Source: Symbiodinium microadriaticum (taxonomy: Eukaryota; Sar; Dinophyceae; Suessiales; Symbiodiniaceae). From it: a stretch of 64,000 nucleotides of DNA. The stretch is taken from the NCBI GenBank assembly GCA_001939145.1, contig LSRX01000305.1, positions 525,675 through 589,674 of the forward strand, in the 5' to 3' direction. How positions within the stretch are numbered: position 1 is the first letter of the stretch; each line of letters starts with the position of its first letter. The notes below the pieces were generated by a model. That model saw only the letters and a list, made by a program, of their open reading frames with translations. It had not been told where the DNA came from and made no database searches. Positions 1 to 10,159 of this stretch are shown here, one piece after another. The position numbers and the translations under genes are program-made.

Positions 1-104
1 ACAAGGACCCTTTAAAGGAGCGGAAAGAAACCCTTGCACCTAAGCCTTGCAGCCGGTAGGAACCCTTAAAGGAGTCCAATGAATGAACCGCTAAAGGGGC
101 CCTC

Positions 105-216
105 CCTAAACCCTAAGCCCTGAACCCTAAGCCCTAAACCCGATAAACCCTAAGCCCTGAACCCTAAACCCTAAACCTAAACCCTATAAGCCCTATAAAC
201 CCTAAACCCTAAAGGA
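105..216. repeat. Telomere-type repeat tract, C strand
   Basis: Runs of CCCTAAA and one-base variants such as CCCTAAG and CCTATAA. The tract ends 16 bases before an exon candidate, the usual position for this orientation in the window. Confidence 0.9.
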
Positions 217-232
217 ACCGAACTCCCACAAG

Positions 233-302
233 CGGAGAAGCGAGGCATCTAATCCGAGACCGCCTCGAAGCCCAGCGGAAGCGCATTTTGGCGCAGGGCC
301 AG
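233..302 (+). CDS. Internal exon candidate, helical charged peptide
   Basis: An acceptor (cccacaag) precedes a frame reading GEARHLIRDRLEAQRKRI and ending ...AQGQ, then donor gtggag. The peptide is rich in E, R and Q and would form a helix. It lies between a C-strand repeat tract and a G-rich tract, the standard exon setting here. Product unknown. Confidence 0.5.
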
Positions 303-500
303 GTGGAGAGAGCCTTCCTTTAAAGGGCAACATTGAAGGGTTCCTTTAAGGGCTCGTTTTAAGGGTTTTTCTTCAAGGGTTCCTTTAAATTTAAGGGCTC
401 TTTTTTAAGGGTTGCTTGAAGGGCTCTTTGAAGGGTTCCTTTAAGGGCTCTTTTCAGGGTTCCTTTCAAGGGCTCTTTTTAAAGGGTTCCTCAAGGATTT
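303..500. repeat. Tandem-like array of AAGGGTTCCTTT units
   Basis: Irregular copies of a unit like gaagggttcctttaagggct, partly self-complementary. Reverse-complement relatives occur near 51905-51965, and the motif is also inside the long family C elements. Confidence 0.75.
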
Positions 501-1312
501 CTATAAGGCAGGTCAGGGGGTTCAGGGTTTGCAGTTTTTGGGTTTGTGAGGGTTCCTTCCAAGGGATCTAGCGGGTTCTAGTGGGGGCAAGGGTCAGTGG
601 AAAGCTGTTGCTCTCAGTCGCTCTTATGCTTCAGACATTAAAGTAGCAGAAATGGACTCTTGCCATTTCCTGGTTCAAGCATATGTACTCTGGTTATAGT
701 GATATGGAGGGCTACAGCCAAGAGCAACGAGCAGACATTGAAGAGAGTTTGGGGCTGTCGGGTTTCGGTCGTTATAGAGAATATAATTAAAGCAACACGG
801 ATCTTCTGTTCAGCCTCGTGGTAGCAGTATGGTAATGTAATGATAGTATTCAGAACCTTCAGTATCATCCTCACTACCCTCCTATCGTCGAAGGTTGCGC
901 GGCCTGTGCGTTTACACTGTGGTGTGGGAGTTGATGGGGAATGCCGAGATGAAGGTTTGATTCTACGAACTGTGCACGCGGTGTCTTCGGGACCACACAT
1001 GTGGACATCAACCGCTGACGTTTCTGATCTTTGCCCCTAGCAACCACTAAACGGCAGGAGCCGTACTTGTAGCCCAAAAGTCTGCAACCTCTCAATTCAA
1101 GACAACCCTTCATGATTCATATCCCCAGTTCTTCCAGATTGAGTTTCTGAAGCAACGGAACCCTTGTCCTTCTCAGCGAGGGAACCTACCGTCGTACTTA
1201 AGTATACACCCGTTGACCCTAAACTCCGTGTCCTGTAATGTCTGTAATGTCTAGCTCGAATGCAATTCCTAGCACTGTAAGCCACTATTGGATGGTTCGG
1301 GTTCCAGATGCC
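501..1312. other. Stretch without a supported gene
   Basis: Two overlapping open frames on opposite strands (about 638-1000 minus, 840-1040 plus) lack splice context or recognisable motifs. I support neither as a gene. Confidence 0.4.
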
Positions 1313-1398
1313 TTACCTATAGGCTCCTTGATAGTTCCTTTTGGGGATTACTCTATAGGATCTTAAATACCAACCACAAATAGGGAGCCTATGGGTAA
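1313..1398. mobile_element. Introner-like element, family A, degenerate
   Basis: The left end tacctataggctcc pairs with the right end gggagcctatgggta. The interior matches other A copies (ataggatcttaaataccaaccaca). The terminal TAG of better copies is lost here. Confidence 0.7.
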
Positions 1399-1590
1399 TT
1401 CCTGATCCTTTGCGCTGTCTTCCAGACCGCAACTTTGGGCGCTCAGCTTGGCTCAGCATGCTTGGGCCATGAGGTTTTCACGCTAAGCTCTTCGGGTTCC
1501 TACCGACCCAAGCTTCCTACCAAACTCCCCGCCCCCTTCACTCACACTATACTAACCACACAATATTATTCTAGTGGTAAAAAGCCCTAA

Positions 1591-1646
1591 GTGAATTAAA
1601 ATAAAGGGCAATGGAAGGAACTGAAGCGCGCCTTTATTTAATTCAC
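1591..1646. repeat. Short perfect-stem inverted repeat
   Basis: The arm gtgaattaaaataaagg is repeated in inverse as cctttatttaattcac around a loop of about 20 bases. A single N follows at 1647. It resembles a minimal fold-back element. Confidence 0.7.
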
Positions 1647-2005
1647 NCAACCCCATGGCTCAGCCCTAAGTTTTTAGTCCGGCTTGTAGTAGCCTGCAAC
1701 CCTGAAGCAGCTCCCAAGCGGATTCGATTCCTCTCTCATGGGCGCCTGGCAGCTGACTCCAAACCCAGTCCTTAGCCGGAGCCCGCCGAACATCGAAAAT
1801 ATCAAGCCCTTAAACCCTGAATCCCCAAAAACCCTAAGCCCCCAACCCCTGTGATCTCCAAAGTCCCACGCCCGCGGCTCCCAAACCCTGAAACCACACA
1901 GTCCTTCCCCTAAAGCCTTCAGCCTCCAAGTAAACCTGCGCCGAAGCTTCGAGCAGTAGTTAAGCCCTAAACCCACTCAACCCAAAGCCCTAAATTCTCC
2001 CCGAG

Positions 2006-2112
2006 CGTGCCTGCGCTTGCTGCCATGGTAGATGCCAGAGCAGTGGCCGGGATGCAAATAATCCTTCCACAAGAATACATAAGAGTCCCTTATTCCCAGA
2101 GCCCTTTGAAGG
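2006..2112 (+). CDS. Internal exon candidate
   Basis: After acceptor ctccccgag the frame reads VPALAAMVDARAVAGMQI and ends ...SQSPLK before donor gtctaa. A C-strand repeat region lies upstream. Unknown product. Confidence 0.4.
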
Positions 2113-2371
2113 GTCTAAGTGGACCTTAAGTGGAAGCCCCCCGAAAGTAATCCTACCATGATATGGCTGAAAGATGGGTTCAGGTCCTTTACGGGATATG
2201 GTCTAAGATCCCCGGGTAGCAGTTTTGCAGGCGTCCTTCAGAGCTTTGTTGTAGTCCCCGGGCTGGTTGTCTGCTTCAGCTTTTTTTTGTTGTTGTTTTC
2301 AGTTTGAGGTTTTTGGGTTGAGGGCATAGGATTGTAGCGAAGGCTCTAATTAACACTCTAAGGTAGGGCAG

Positions 2372-2564
2372 GAAGCGGCTTACATGTCGAATTATTATTC
2401 TGACTTCTGGGGTTTACTTCGAGGCCTTGGCGGCCAGAGCCAACCTATCTGAAGTTGACCGCTTAACCTCAGCACTTGCCTACGTGTTGCTAGCAGCTTC
2501 AGGCTATTTGGTAAATCGTTTGCTTTTTGGCTCGGTTCTTGAAGGAGAGAGGAACCGATCTTAA
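2372..2564 (+). CDS. Exon candidate, possibly terminal
   Basis: Acceptor ggtagggcag opens a 63-codon frame: KRLTCRIIILTSGVYFEA, then LAARANLSEVDRLTSALAYV, then a stop at 2562. A donor gtaaat at 2511 could end the exon earlier. The middle is a plausible amphipathic or membrane-associated helix. The minus-strand open frame over the same bases looks like its shadow. Confidence 0.5.
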
Positions 2565-2635
2565 ATCCCAAATCCGGCCCCCGAGACCCTATTCCCACTC
2601 CCTGAAATGACGAACACCTACCTGCCTCGTCACCC

Positions 2636-2884
2636 CTGAAACCCTATAGCGCCTATAGCCCTAAGAGCCCTAAACCCCTAACTCAAGGCCTTAAACCTTG
2701 AACGCCCTAAACCCTTCACGCCCTGAGCCCGGCACCCTAAGTTAACGCCCTAAACCCCTTTTCACACCCTAGACGCTAGATGCCCTAAACTTCGATCCCC
2801 AGTGCCCTAAGGGGCCTCAGTAAGACCCTAAGCACTGATTGCCCAAACCCTAAACCCTCAACCCTAAACCCTAAACTCGACCCT
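2636..2884. repeat. Telomere-type repeat tract, C strand
   Basis: Degenerate CCCTAAA units (ccctaaac, gccctaag, cccttaa) immediately 5' of an exon candidate. Confidence 0.85.
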
Positions 2885-2888
2885 CAAG

Positions 2889-2975
2889 GGGTCCACGCGG
2901 ACGTGGGAATGGTGGTGGTTGGGCTTCGACCAGAAATTGCCGGTGCCCACGAGCGAGTCTTCTCAGGGAGCAGTG
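2889..2975 (+). CDS. Internal exon candidate
   Basis: The frame VHADVGMVVVGLRPEIAG continues ...AHERVFSGSS between acceptor ccctcaag and donor gtttag. A second frame is also open, so the frame is not certain. C-strand repeats precede and G-strand repeats follow directly. The donor itself is the start of the telomere-type repeat. Confidence 0.45.
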
Positions 2976-3250
2976 GTTTAGGGCTTAGGAGCTTGGGGGT
3001 TTAGGGGTTTAGGAGTTTAGGGGTTTAGGATTTAGGGCCTTTAGGGTTTAGGGGTTTAGGGTTTAGGAGTTAGGGCTTTAGGGTTTAGGGGTTTAGGGTG
3101 TAAGGATGCCTTTGGTTAAGGGCTCATGGAAGGAGTCTAGGTGTTGCTCTAAGAAGGTTTAGGATTTAGGCTTAGGGCCTTGGGGTTCGCAAAAGTTAAG
3201 GGTTCAAGGGTTTAGGAGTTTATCTTAGGGGTTTCGGGTTTAGATTTTAG
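2976..3250. repeat. Telomere-type repeat tract, G strand
   Basis: Runs of gtttaggg and ttaggggttta starting at the donor of the exon ending at 2975. Confidence 0.85.
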
Positions 3251-3320
3251 GCATCTTGGGTTGGGGTTGTCTAAGGGCCCTTGGGTACAAGTGTACCCCG
3301 TGCAGCAGCAAGCAATCAAT

Positions 3321-3415
3321 ATATGTGTATGTGTGTATATATATATATTATATATATATATATGATTATATATATATATATATAGAGAGAGAGAGGGGAG
3401 AGAGAGAGAGAGAGA
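3321..3415. repeat. Compound microsatellite (TG, TA, GA)
   Basis: tgtatgtgtg, then a long TA run, then a GA run. The peptide open frames across it are repeat artefacts. Confidence 0.95.
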
Positions 3416-3579
3416 CATAGAGTTGACCAGTATGCAGAGTCCCCCATGATATTGGTAACACAGCTTCTGGAGATTGAGATACACAAAGGACTTCAAGAGT
3501 TTGGGATTGCGGCTTCTGACTTCGAGGTGGCGGGGATGTGTTACCCGGCACCCTGAACCCTCAACTAGCGTGGGGTTTA

Positions 3580-3661
3580 TACCTGTAGTCTCCATTGAGT
3601 CTCCATTGCAGTTCTTCTTTTTTGTCTAGCCAACTTTGTATTAAGGATCCAATAACGTAAC
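3580..3661. mobile_element. Introner-like element, family B, left part only
   Basis: Starts acctgtagtctccattg with an internal duplication of tctccattg, then the family core (attaaggatccaataacgtaa). The right arm is missing and telomere-type repeats follow. Confidence 0.55.
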
Positions 3662-5773
3662 CCTAAACCCTAAACCCTACATCCTAAACTCTAAACCATT
3701 CAACTTTGCAAAGCCTGAGCCCCACTCCCTGAACCCCAAAGCTGCAAGCCACTGCCCACGACATATGCTTGTTACGAAGAAGAACCCTGAACTTTAAACC
3801 CTACACGTTCATGGCTCAGGGGTTGGGACGCCTTGCCTCACCCTCCGGCCGTCGCGGTTCACAGCCATGAGAGTTATATCCCATCCACCTCCAGGCCACA
3901 AGCAAACCTAACACAGCGACAATCAGACAGCCTCAACGAACTTTAGCGCCCAACGGCATAAGACACTTTCGTTTCAATCTACCCCGACCGTGCAAAGCGC
4001 TTGTGCTCTGAATTCCAGGGCCAGCCGCGCGCGTGCGGGCGATTTTAATTCCGAAAGTTGTCCGGGGACCCTCCAGAAAAAGGCTTTGAGATGGAGTCCT
4101 AAACCCAAAACCGCTAAGTGACGAGAGCAGACCCCTTCATCCGACTAAGACCGGACAACATGCAGGCAAGCTGAAGCCTACACCCCTGAACCCCAAAACC
4201 GTCAAGTTTAGGGTGTTCCTAAACCCTTAAGACGCTAAGCACTAGCTTCCTGCTTTTTTTAGGAGGGTCCTTCGGACGACCACCTGTCTTCCATGTACTC
4301 CCGTGCTCCGGTAGAGAGAGGCATCGGATGAACAATTTGGGTAAATCCGAACCCCTAAACCCTGAACCCTCCACCATAAAACCCTGAAGCCTAAACCCTA
4401 GCCTCAGGCCCGAGGTCTAGGGTTTCGGGTTTAGGGTCTGGTCTAACGGGCTCAGGGGCCAGGAGTTGGGTCTTGCCATAAAGAGCTTCTAAAAGGGTCC
4501 CTTCATAAGTATTCTATGCATTTCTTTTGCTTGTTTTCCGTGGTTCTGCATCATGAGATCCTAGAGGCAAAGTCAGGTAATTGCCAGTCAGCTACATTGG
4601 AGTGAGTGACTGAAGATGTACTTAGCAGGCCGTGGAAGCTGGGATCGTTTTTGGTCTTGTTCTTGTAATGTTGTAGCCTCTGGAGTATGTAAAATACTGC
4701 TTCGTTTTATGGGTCGAGGACGGCTACGGTAGTGCTTAAATGTTCATGGGATTTCGTAATTTCATAACTAGGGTTATAGATAAGGTATCTGTATTGTTAA
4801 CCGCTTATACCCCCCAAATCAGGTATTTGTTTATAACTGTACATACTAAGTCCCATGAACCTCCAGGTGGGTTTAGGGTTCGTGTTGTTGCAGGCAAAAG
4901 CCTGCGGCTTCTTATGCGCTTCTTCGATCCTGTAAGATCCCGAAAGCATCATGTGGATCATCTGTCGGGGGGGAAATTACAGGCCGGTAGCATACGTGGA
5001 TCCTGTAGGGTTTGTCGCCTCAGTTTTTTCGCTTAACTGCGGGTGTTTATACCCGTCTTGCGAGGAGGTCTTGCCCAGGTTATCCTATTCCTGGCCCCTG
5101 CAACCCAGGAAGATCGAGGGTCGATATTGTTCCACGGGTTTGGGGCTTGGAAGGGTATGCAATGTCGTTGCAAGTAACAGTGGAGCAAATTACAGCTAGA
5201 GGCAGGCAGGAAGGATATCTCGAGCCCATACCCTGAAGACAGCGAACCTAAAGATATACAGAAACAAATCATAATAAGGAGCCCTAAGAAGGAAGGTTTA
5301 GTAGGGTTTAAGGTAAACCCTAAACCCCAAACCCTAAGTAGTACCAATCCTGGCGGGCTCCTCAATGCAGATATAGTGCGAAACCCCGCAACACCCTTCT
5401 CTATTTGCCAAGGCCCCTATACCTGGTGAGCTCAAAAAACATGTCATCATGTCTGTCAGAGGTAAGTGTTCAAAGATGCATGCAGGCTTCCTTATACTTG
5501 GACTTGTTAGTTCAATTTGGTCGGTTCAGCTTTTCCCTTCATTGCACATGTCTGGACTCGAAGCCCGAAATGTCCTGAGCTGCAAAGCGCTCAAGGGTTC
5601 TAGAAAGCAAGCTGCCCCGGCAAAATAGCTAGACAAATGCGTGACGATGCCAGATGCGTCAGAGCACCTCCGCAGTACCCTAAACCCTAAACATCCCGAA
5701 GCTCTCGCCCTTAACCGTTCTGATTGTTACCACGAACCCCCAACTCAACGGCCCACCGCCCGCTGCCTTGCAG
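3662..5773. other. Intron-like stretch, no supported exon
   Basis: C-strand repeat patches (3662-3700, 4185-4230, 4350-4400) abut a short G-strand patch at 4415-4440. The C-to-G switch near 4400 has almost no sequence between the two orientations. Open frames at 4740-5236 and on the minus strand at 5033-5365 have no supporting splice pattern. Confidence 0.4.
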
Positions 5774-5868
5774 GGAACTCGCGCGAGATCAGTTCTGCGC
5801 AGCCGAAGCAACTGGGTGTTCCTATATTACGACTTCTCCAGAGGGTTCATGTAACCCTAAACCCCTGA
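5774..5868 (+). CDS. Exon candidate with stop
   Basis: A pyrimidine-rich acceptor (ccgctgccttgcag) opens a frame NSREISSAQPKQLGVPIL...VTLNP with a stop at 5866, which falls in telomere-type repeats. Unknown product. Confidence 0.4.
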
Positions 5869-5951
5869 ACCCCTGAACCCGAACACGGGTACAGACTGTA
5901 TGGACAAACATAGACAACCTAGGCACAAGGGCCCTGCAGGTTCGGGTGTAG

Positions 5952-5985
5952 GCACTTAGAAAGTCTCGGCCGCAAACTGTCATCC
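5952..5985 (+). CDS. Exon candidate before a family A intron
   Basis: After acceptor gggtgtag the frame reads ALRKSRPQTVI plus one base. The donor gtctac runs straight into the family A element. The leftover base and the first two bases at 6084 make a complete codon. Confidence 0.4.
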
Positions 5986-5987
5986 GT

Positions 5988-6083
5988 CTACCCATAGGCT
6001 CCTAAGTAGTTCCTTTTTATGGTTCATATTTAGAATCCTATAAGGTAATCCCAAAAAGGAACTACTAAGGAGCCTATGGGTAG
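5988..6083. mobile_element. Introner-like element, family A
   Basis: 31-base terminal inverted repeats (ctacccataggctccta... / ...ggagcctatgggtag) with one mismatch. With the GT just before it (5986) and the terminal TAG, it makes a 98-base intron. Confidence 0.85.
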
Positions 6084-6138
6084 GCCCTACATCAAACCCT
6101 GAGCCCAATTGTCTATGCGCTACGCCTGTCTGTGTTAG
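6084..6138 (+). CDS. Exon candidate after a family A intron
   Basis: Joined in phase to 5952-5985, it reads (R)PTSNPEPNCLCATPVCV before donor gtacaa. If that donor is unused, the frame stays open to a stop at 6211. Confidence 0.4.
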
Positions 6139-6190
6139 GTACAAGCCGCTCCAACAGCGCTCTTCCTCGATCTTTGCGCAGGCGCGGTTC

Positions 6191-6393
6191 CCAGAGACTC
6201 CAAAACCCCTTACGTAATTAACTGAGGAATATATCTTAAATCTTATTTGGCTGTAAAATCTGAGATCTTAATTGGATTCCTTCAATGTACCCCTGGACTG
6301 AGGATAATTGAGGAATATATCTGAAATCTTATCAGGGTTCCTAGCATAACCAAGAATGTATATTCCATGATTAAGGGATTTTGGAGTCTCTGG
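6191..6393. mobile_element. Introner-like element, family G, long form
   Basis: The ends ccagagactccaaaacccctta and taagggattttggagtctctgg are inverted. Inside, the unit gaggaatatatct(t/g)aaatctta occurs twice, so this is an internally duplicated copy of about 200 bases. Confidence 0.8.
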
Positions 6394-6462
6394 CTTGCTT
6401 GATAAACAAAAGTCCTCACAGGAGGCTGAAGATCAGCTTTGGGGTTGATTCAGAGTCTCCGT

Positions 6463-6580
6463 CTTTAGGGTCTAGGATTCAGGGTTTCAGGCTTTAGGGT
6501 TTAGGGTTTCAGGCTTTGGGGTTTAGGGTTTGAGGTTTGGAGTTTCAGGCTTTAAGATTCAGTGTTTCAGGGTTTCAGGA
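6463..6580. repeat. Telomere-type repeat tract, G strand
   Basis: Units of gtttagggttt, tttcaggctt and close variants. Confidence 0.85.
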
Positions 6581-6625
6581 TAGGGTTCCGGCTCCTGACA
6601 CCAGTTTCAGTTAGTATATGTGCAG

Positions 6626-7036
6626 GGATTGGACGGGATTCGTATCGAGTTTGGCAGATGGTTTTGCTGCTGTGTGGAGGATGTGCTTGTGTGGTCGTAT
6701 TGCAGTGCCTTACTTCAGGCATTTGACAGGAGTCTCGGCACTGAACCCCGCACCCGAAACTATGCTACTGCAATACTGCTGGTGGACCAGACCATGCATG
6801 ACGCAATTATCCATCGCCTGAACACACCTCAGTTCCCAGAATTCAGGATGCCTGAAGTAGTGCTGGATTTAGTCCGGCAGCAGCATAAGGACAACCCCAA
6901 CCTCCAGCACTCCTTAAAGTCCCAAACTAAAGCCCCGAAACCCCCAGGCCTAAACACGAGAATAGCCGTCTTACATCCTCCCAGCCCCGAAGCCTCGCAG
7001 ACGTCGCAGGGTTTCGGGTTCAGTGCACGGGAATAA
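6626..7036 (+). CDS. Long exon candidate, unknown protein
   Basis: This is the longest non-repetitive open frame after an acceptor (gtatatgtgcag). It reads GLDGIRIEFGRWFCCCVEDV, later YATAILLVDQTMHDAIIHRL, then MPEVVLDLVRQQHK, 136 codons to a stop. The first ~95 residues look like folded protein. The last ~40 (KSQTKAPKPPG...) look intronic, so the true end may be near 6915. No family recognised. A second frame is open over the first half. Confidence 0.5.
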   Translation, partial: GLDGIRIEFGRWFCCCVEDVLVWSYCSALLQAFDRSLGTEPRTRNYATAILLVDQTMHDAIIHRLNTPQFPEFRMPEVVLDLVRQQHKDNPNLQHSLKSQTKAPKPPGLNTRIAVLHPPSPEASQTSQGFGFSARE

Positions 7037-7145
7037 TACAGGGGCCGAAATAATTACCAATACTATTTTGAGGGGTTCCTTATTATAATAAATATAGTAT
7101 AATATACCTCAAAACCCTATTCTCATTATTAGGGCCCATACATTA
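7032..7145. mobile_element. Introner-like element, family H
   Basis: The left end aataatacaggggcc mirrors the right end agggcccatacatt. The AT-rich interior carries a caaaaccctattct core shared with the copies at 20927 and 49925. Confidence 0.7.
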
Positions 7146-7202
7146 AACACGATGACACCCTAAACTCCTAAAGCCGCAAGTCTCCTCACGAAACTTGCGC
7201 AG

Positions 7203-7282
7203 GACATCGATGCCGATGACCTTGCGCTCTTCGAAAAGTTTCGCATCGAGGATCACGGGCTCTTACAAACAAGATCTAAAGG
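7203..7282 (+). CDS. Internal exon candidate, acidic
   Basis: Acceptor cttgcgcag, frame DIDADDLALFEKFRIEDH then GLLQTRSK, donor gtactt. The codons have GC-rich third positions, unlike the flanks. The run of Asp could bind metal but is not a full EF-hand loop. Confidence 0.55.
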
Positions 7283-7569
7283 GTACTTGGAAATAATTTG
7301 TAATTTTGAGGTTACTATAGCCCCTAAGAAAGAGCTGAAGTGTTGGTTTTTTCAAGGGTATCAAGTTCATTATAGCAACGAAGCTGAAGCTACATGCCTT
7401 ACAAGCCTACACGTAGAGCTTGGTTTGAGCTCGAAAAGCTTTTAAGAGCCTGCCCTGCCCAAGCTGTCAAAACAGATTCAATCCGACTCTAGCGAAGGCC
7501 CCTGGGCCTTGAAACCCCCGAAAACCTACGTAACCTCTAAACCCCAAGGCCCCTACGTAAACCTCTACG

Positions 7570-7744
7570 CCTAGGTTCCTTAGTAGTACCCTCTTGCCTT
7601 TTATTGTGGTATGGTTGCCTTATCAAGTCTGAGTAACAAGGAAAAGGGTTTAGGGTGTTTAGGGCTTCCCTAAACATTAAGCCCTAAATCCTAAACATTA
7701 TAGGCCCTAAACCTTATCATTAAGGGGTCACCCAGGAACCTAGA
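7570..7744. mobile_element. Introner-like element, family I, with repeat inside
   Basis: The left end cctaggttccttagtagtacc pairs with the right end aaggggtcacccaggaaccta. The middle has gained telomere-type units. Confidence 0.7.
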
Positions 7745-8084
7745 CCCTCGGAGTAGCCAACAGGAGCAGTCCGACGACGAGCCGCCTTCCTACGTCTAGA
7801 GTTTAGGGTTTAGGGGTTTAGTGTTTAGGTCATGATCTTACTTAGCCAATGGGAGAACTTGAAACTTATTGGCCGTGAATATTTAATCTAGGATGGGAAG
7901 TTTGAACATCGTTGGGGCTGGGCTACTGGAAAAAGAGGGTTTTTGTGGGGTCTTGCGTTTTGGCTAAAGGCTACACACCCTGATCTCGCAGTACCGTACT
8001 GTTATACTCCAAATGTCATATTTCGCGCTACAAAAACTGGATCCTCTTGAATGAATGTTACTTGATTGACCGCGCTCTCTGGAT

Positions 8085-8190
8085 ACGGTTGATGATATAA
8101 ATCCTGCATTTCCCATAATAAGGAATATATACGATATTTCCCATAGTTTAGAGTCCTTAAGGTAATGCAGGATTTACATCATCAACGGTA
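8085..8190. mobile_element. Introner-like element, family E
   Basis: acggttgatgatataaatcc at the left, ggatttacatcatcaacggta at the right, almost perfect inverted repeats. The GT in the left arm (gttgatg) and a TAG at the right end are splice-like. Confidence 0.85.
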
Positions 8191-8336
8191 GTTTAAAGAT
8201 GTTTACAGCCGTGGCCCGCAATCCCAAATCCCGAGCCCTCGAGGAGGAGCGATATGTAAGTCTCAGCCCTGATTCCTGAACACCGTCAAGGGTCCGCATG
8301 CGTAGGAAGGAGCCGGAGACACTTACAAACCTGCAG

Positions 8337-8412
8337 TGTGTATATGTATATGTGTAAGTTTTAACTCATATATATATATATATATACACGTATATATGTA
8401 TATATGTATATA
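8337..8412. repeat. TA/TG microsatellite
   Basis: tatatgtatatgtg followed by TA repeats. Confidence 0.9.
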
Positions 8413-8594
8413 AACTCTAAAACCCTAAACCTCTAAACCCCAAGCACTCTTTATCGTGTGAGCGACGGCTTTTATTTACGTCAATACTATGCTCTTTTGA
8501 AACAGATACCTCCGCGCGGTAATTTATTTGTCAGAACTTCCTCTAAGAGGGGAACGAGATACGGGCGCCGCATAAATCGAGATCAGGTACATGT

Positions 8595-8825
8595 ATGGCT
8601 GTAAGAGTTAAAGGGCTGCCCAGCGATGTTGGAACGAGATCGATACATATTATGTACTCAAGCCTTACTTCATTTGTTGACTATGGGTTTTCCGGTGTCT
8701 CTATGGTATTCCGGTGCCTTTGTCACCAAACTCAGCGAAGAAGTCACCAAATTCAACATGATGGGTTCCTACTGATCTGGGAACCTTGGGCGGGTGGGGT
8801 GATTTCCAGAGTTCAGCTCGACTAG
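8595..8825 (+). CDS. Open frame of uncertain status
   Basis: A 76-codon frame from ATG (MAVRVKGLPSDVGTRSIHIM...) with varied composition and no recognisable domain. No clear donor. Confidence 0.25.
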   Translation: MAVRVKGLPSDVGTRSIHIMYSSLTSFVDYGFSGVSMVFRCLCHQTQRRSHQIQHDGFLLIWEPWAGGVISRVQLD

Positions 8826-8860
8826 AAACTGCTCGATCAGGACCTGCTGAAGCACCATAA
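8810..8860 (+). CDS. Short terminal exon candidate
   Basis: Acceptor ggtgatttccag, frame SSARLETARSGPAEAP, stop TAA at 8858, then dense C-strand repeats. Competes with the 76-codon frame just upstream. Confidence 0.3.
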   Translation, partial: SSARLETARSGPAEAP

Positions 8861-9024
8861 CCCCTAAACCCTAGCCCCTAAACCCCAAACCCTAAAGCCC
8901 TAAACCCTAAAGCCCTCAAGCCCGAAATGCCCTAAACCCTAAACCCCCAAACCCTAAACCCGAAAGCCTACACCCCCAAGCCCTAAACCCTAAAACCCCT
9001 AAAGCCCTAAACCCTAAACCCTAC
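8861..9024. repeat. Telomere-type repeat tract, C strand
   Basis: About 20 near-perfect CCCTAAA units. Confidence 0.95.
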
Positions 9025-9040
9025 ATACATACACATATTA

Positions 9041-9116
9041 ACATAATATATATATATATATATATATATCTATCTATCTATATATCTATCTATATGTATA
9101 TCTATCTATATATGTC

Positions 9117-9142
<26 letters not shown>
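9041..9142. repeat. TA microsatellite with CTAT and TATG variants
   Basis: Long TA runs ending in tatgtatgtatatac, next to an acceptor. Confidence 0.95.
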
Positions 9143-9147
<5 letters not shown>

Positions 9148-9155
9148 ATACTCAG

Positions 9156-9255
9156 AGCACAGCCCAGGGAGAAGGCGACCTTGGCCCTCTCGAGCCTCAA
9201 AGATGCCTTCCGCCACGACGAGTGGGCGATCTCCAACAACATCATCGACTTCTCC
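9156..9255 (+). CDS. Internal exon candidate
   Basis: Frame AQPREKATLALSSLKDAF then RHDEWAISNNIIDFS between tatatactcag and donor gtgtgc. GC-rich third codon positions. C-strand repeats (through a TA run) lie upstream and G-rich sequence downstream. It could pair with the EF-hand exon downstream, but the phases do not match directly. Confidence 0.5.
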
Positions 9256-9420
9256 GTGTGCTTTGGGGGGGCATTCAAGGATTTAGGGGTGTAGGGTTGA
9301 GACTTCTCCGTGTGCTTTGGGGGGGCATTCAGGGGTCTGGGGGTCTTCTCCGTGTGCTTTGTGGGGGGGGGGTGGATTCAGGGGTTTTGGGGGTTAAAGT
9401 TTAGACTTCTCCGTGTGTCG
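9246..9420. repeat. Partial tandem copies of an exon/intron junction
   Basis: The string gacttctccgtgtgctttgg spans the exon end and donor. It recurs near 9301, then in shortened form near 9342 and 9405, separated by G-rich repeat-like sequence. Confidence 0.8.
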
Positions 9421-9460
9421 ATATGGTTATATCAGTGCAACTCGTCGCGTAATTTTCCAG

Positions 9461-9692
9461 ACCTCCTTCAACTGAGCTTGGCCCTGGAAACATTTACAGA
9501 GTTCAGTTGCTTGCTATGTTTCCCGTTACTGGGATCCTACCCACAGATTTGGTTGACCAAAAAGGAACCACAGTGGGAGATGCTTGGTGTGACTGCTCAA
9601 GGTACGACACGGATCGAAGCGGAACCATCGATTTCCGAGAGTTTCAGACTCTTGGCATCAAAGGGCTTCCGAAGGCCGAAGGAGCCTGCAGA
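9461..9692 (+). CDS. EF-hand exon
   Basis: Acceptor gcgtaattttccag opens a 77-codon frame PPSTELGPGNIYRVQLLAMF ... ending KAEGACR before donor gtatat. Residues 49-60 form a canonical calcium-binding EF-hand loop, DTDRSGTIDFRE: Asp at positions 1, 3 and 9, Gly at 6, Ile at 8, Glu at 12. It is followed by FQTLGIKGLP. EF-hand loops of this form bind Ca2+. The parent protein is not identifiable from one exon. An alternative frame over the first third is also open. Confidence 0.7.
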
Positions 9693-9876
9693 GTATATTA
9701 TCGTATATTATATGGAAGTACATTACATTATATTATTTTATAGCTTCATTCACTTCAACACTCGGGTTCCTTTTTTAGGGATTAGGGTTTAGGCCCAACT
9801 ACAAGGCTGTCGCGTCAGTTGCATCTCTTTAATATCGCTGTATCATGCTGCTCGATTGGGGGGTTCTGCCATTCAG

Positions 9877-10095
9877 GCCTGCTGGGCGTTACTAGGGCGT
9901 CATATACATAAAGGGGTAGGGCTTATGCACATGCTGGGAGAGGATCCTACGGCAACCCGCTGTGGGCACGGTGTCATGACTCACCTTGTCACAGCTGAAA
10001 CAGAAACACCTAACTTCCTTAATTTGCTCACTGTGGCCTTCTTCTCGGTTCATACAGAGCACCACCGCTGCATCAACTTACGTATCGTTCCCTGA
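9877..10095 (+). CDS. Exon candidate with stop
   Basis: Acceptor tctgccattcag, frame ACWALLGRHIHKGVGLMHML then GEDPTATRCGHGVMTHLVTA, 72 codons to TGA. Rich in His and Cys but with no regular zinc-finger spacing. Unknown. Confidence 0.4.
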   Translation, partial: ACWALLGRHIHKGVGLMHMLGEDPTATRCGHGVMTHLVTAETETPNFLNLLTVAFFSVHTEHHRCINLRIVP

Positions 10096-10159
10096 GTGCA
10101 TGAATACCCTAACCCTCAACCCTATTAGTATTAGGGTTCATCTCTTCACCAACTTGGAG

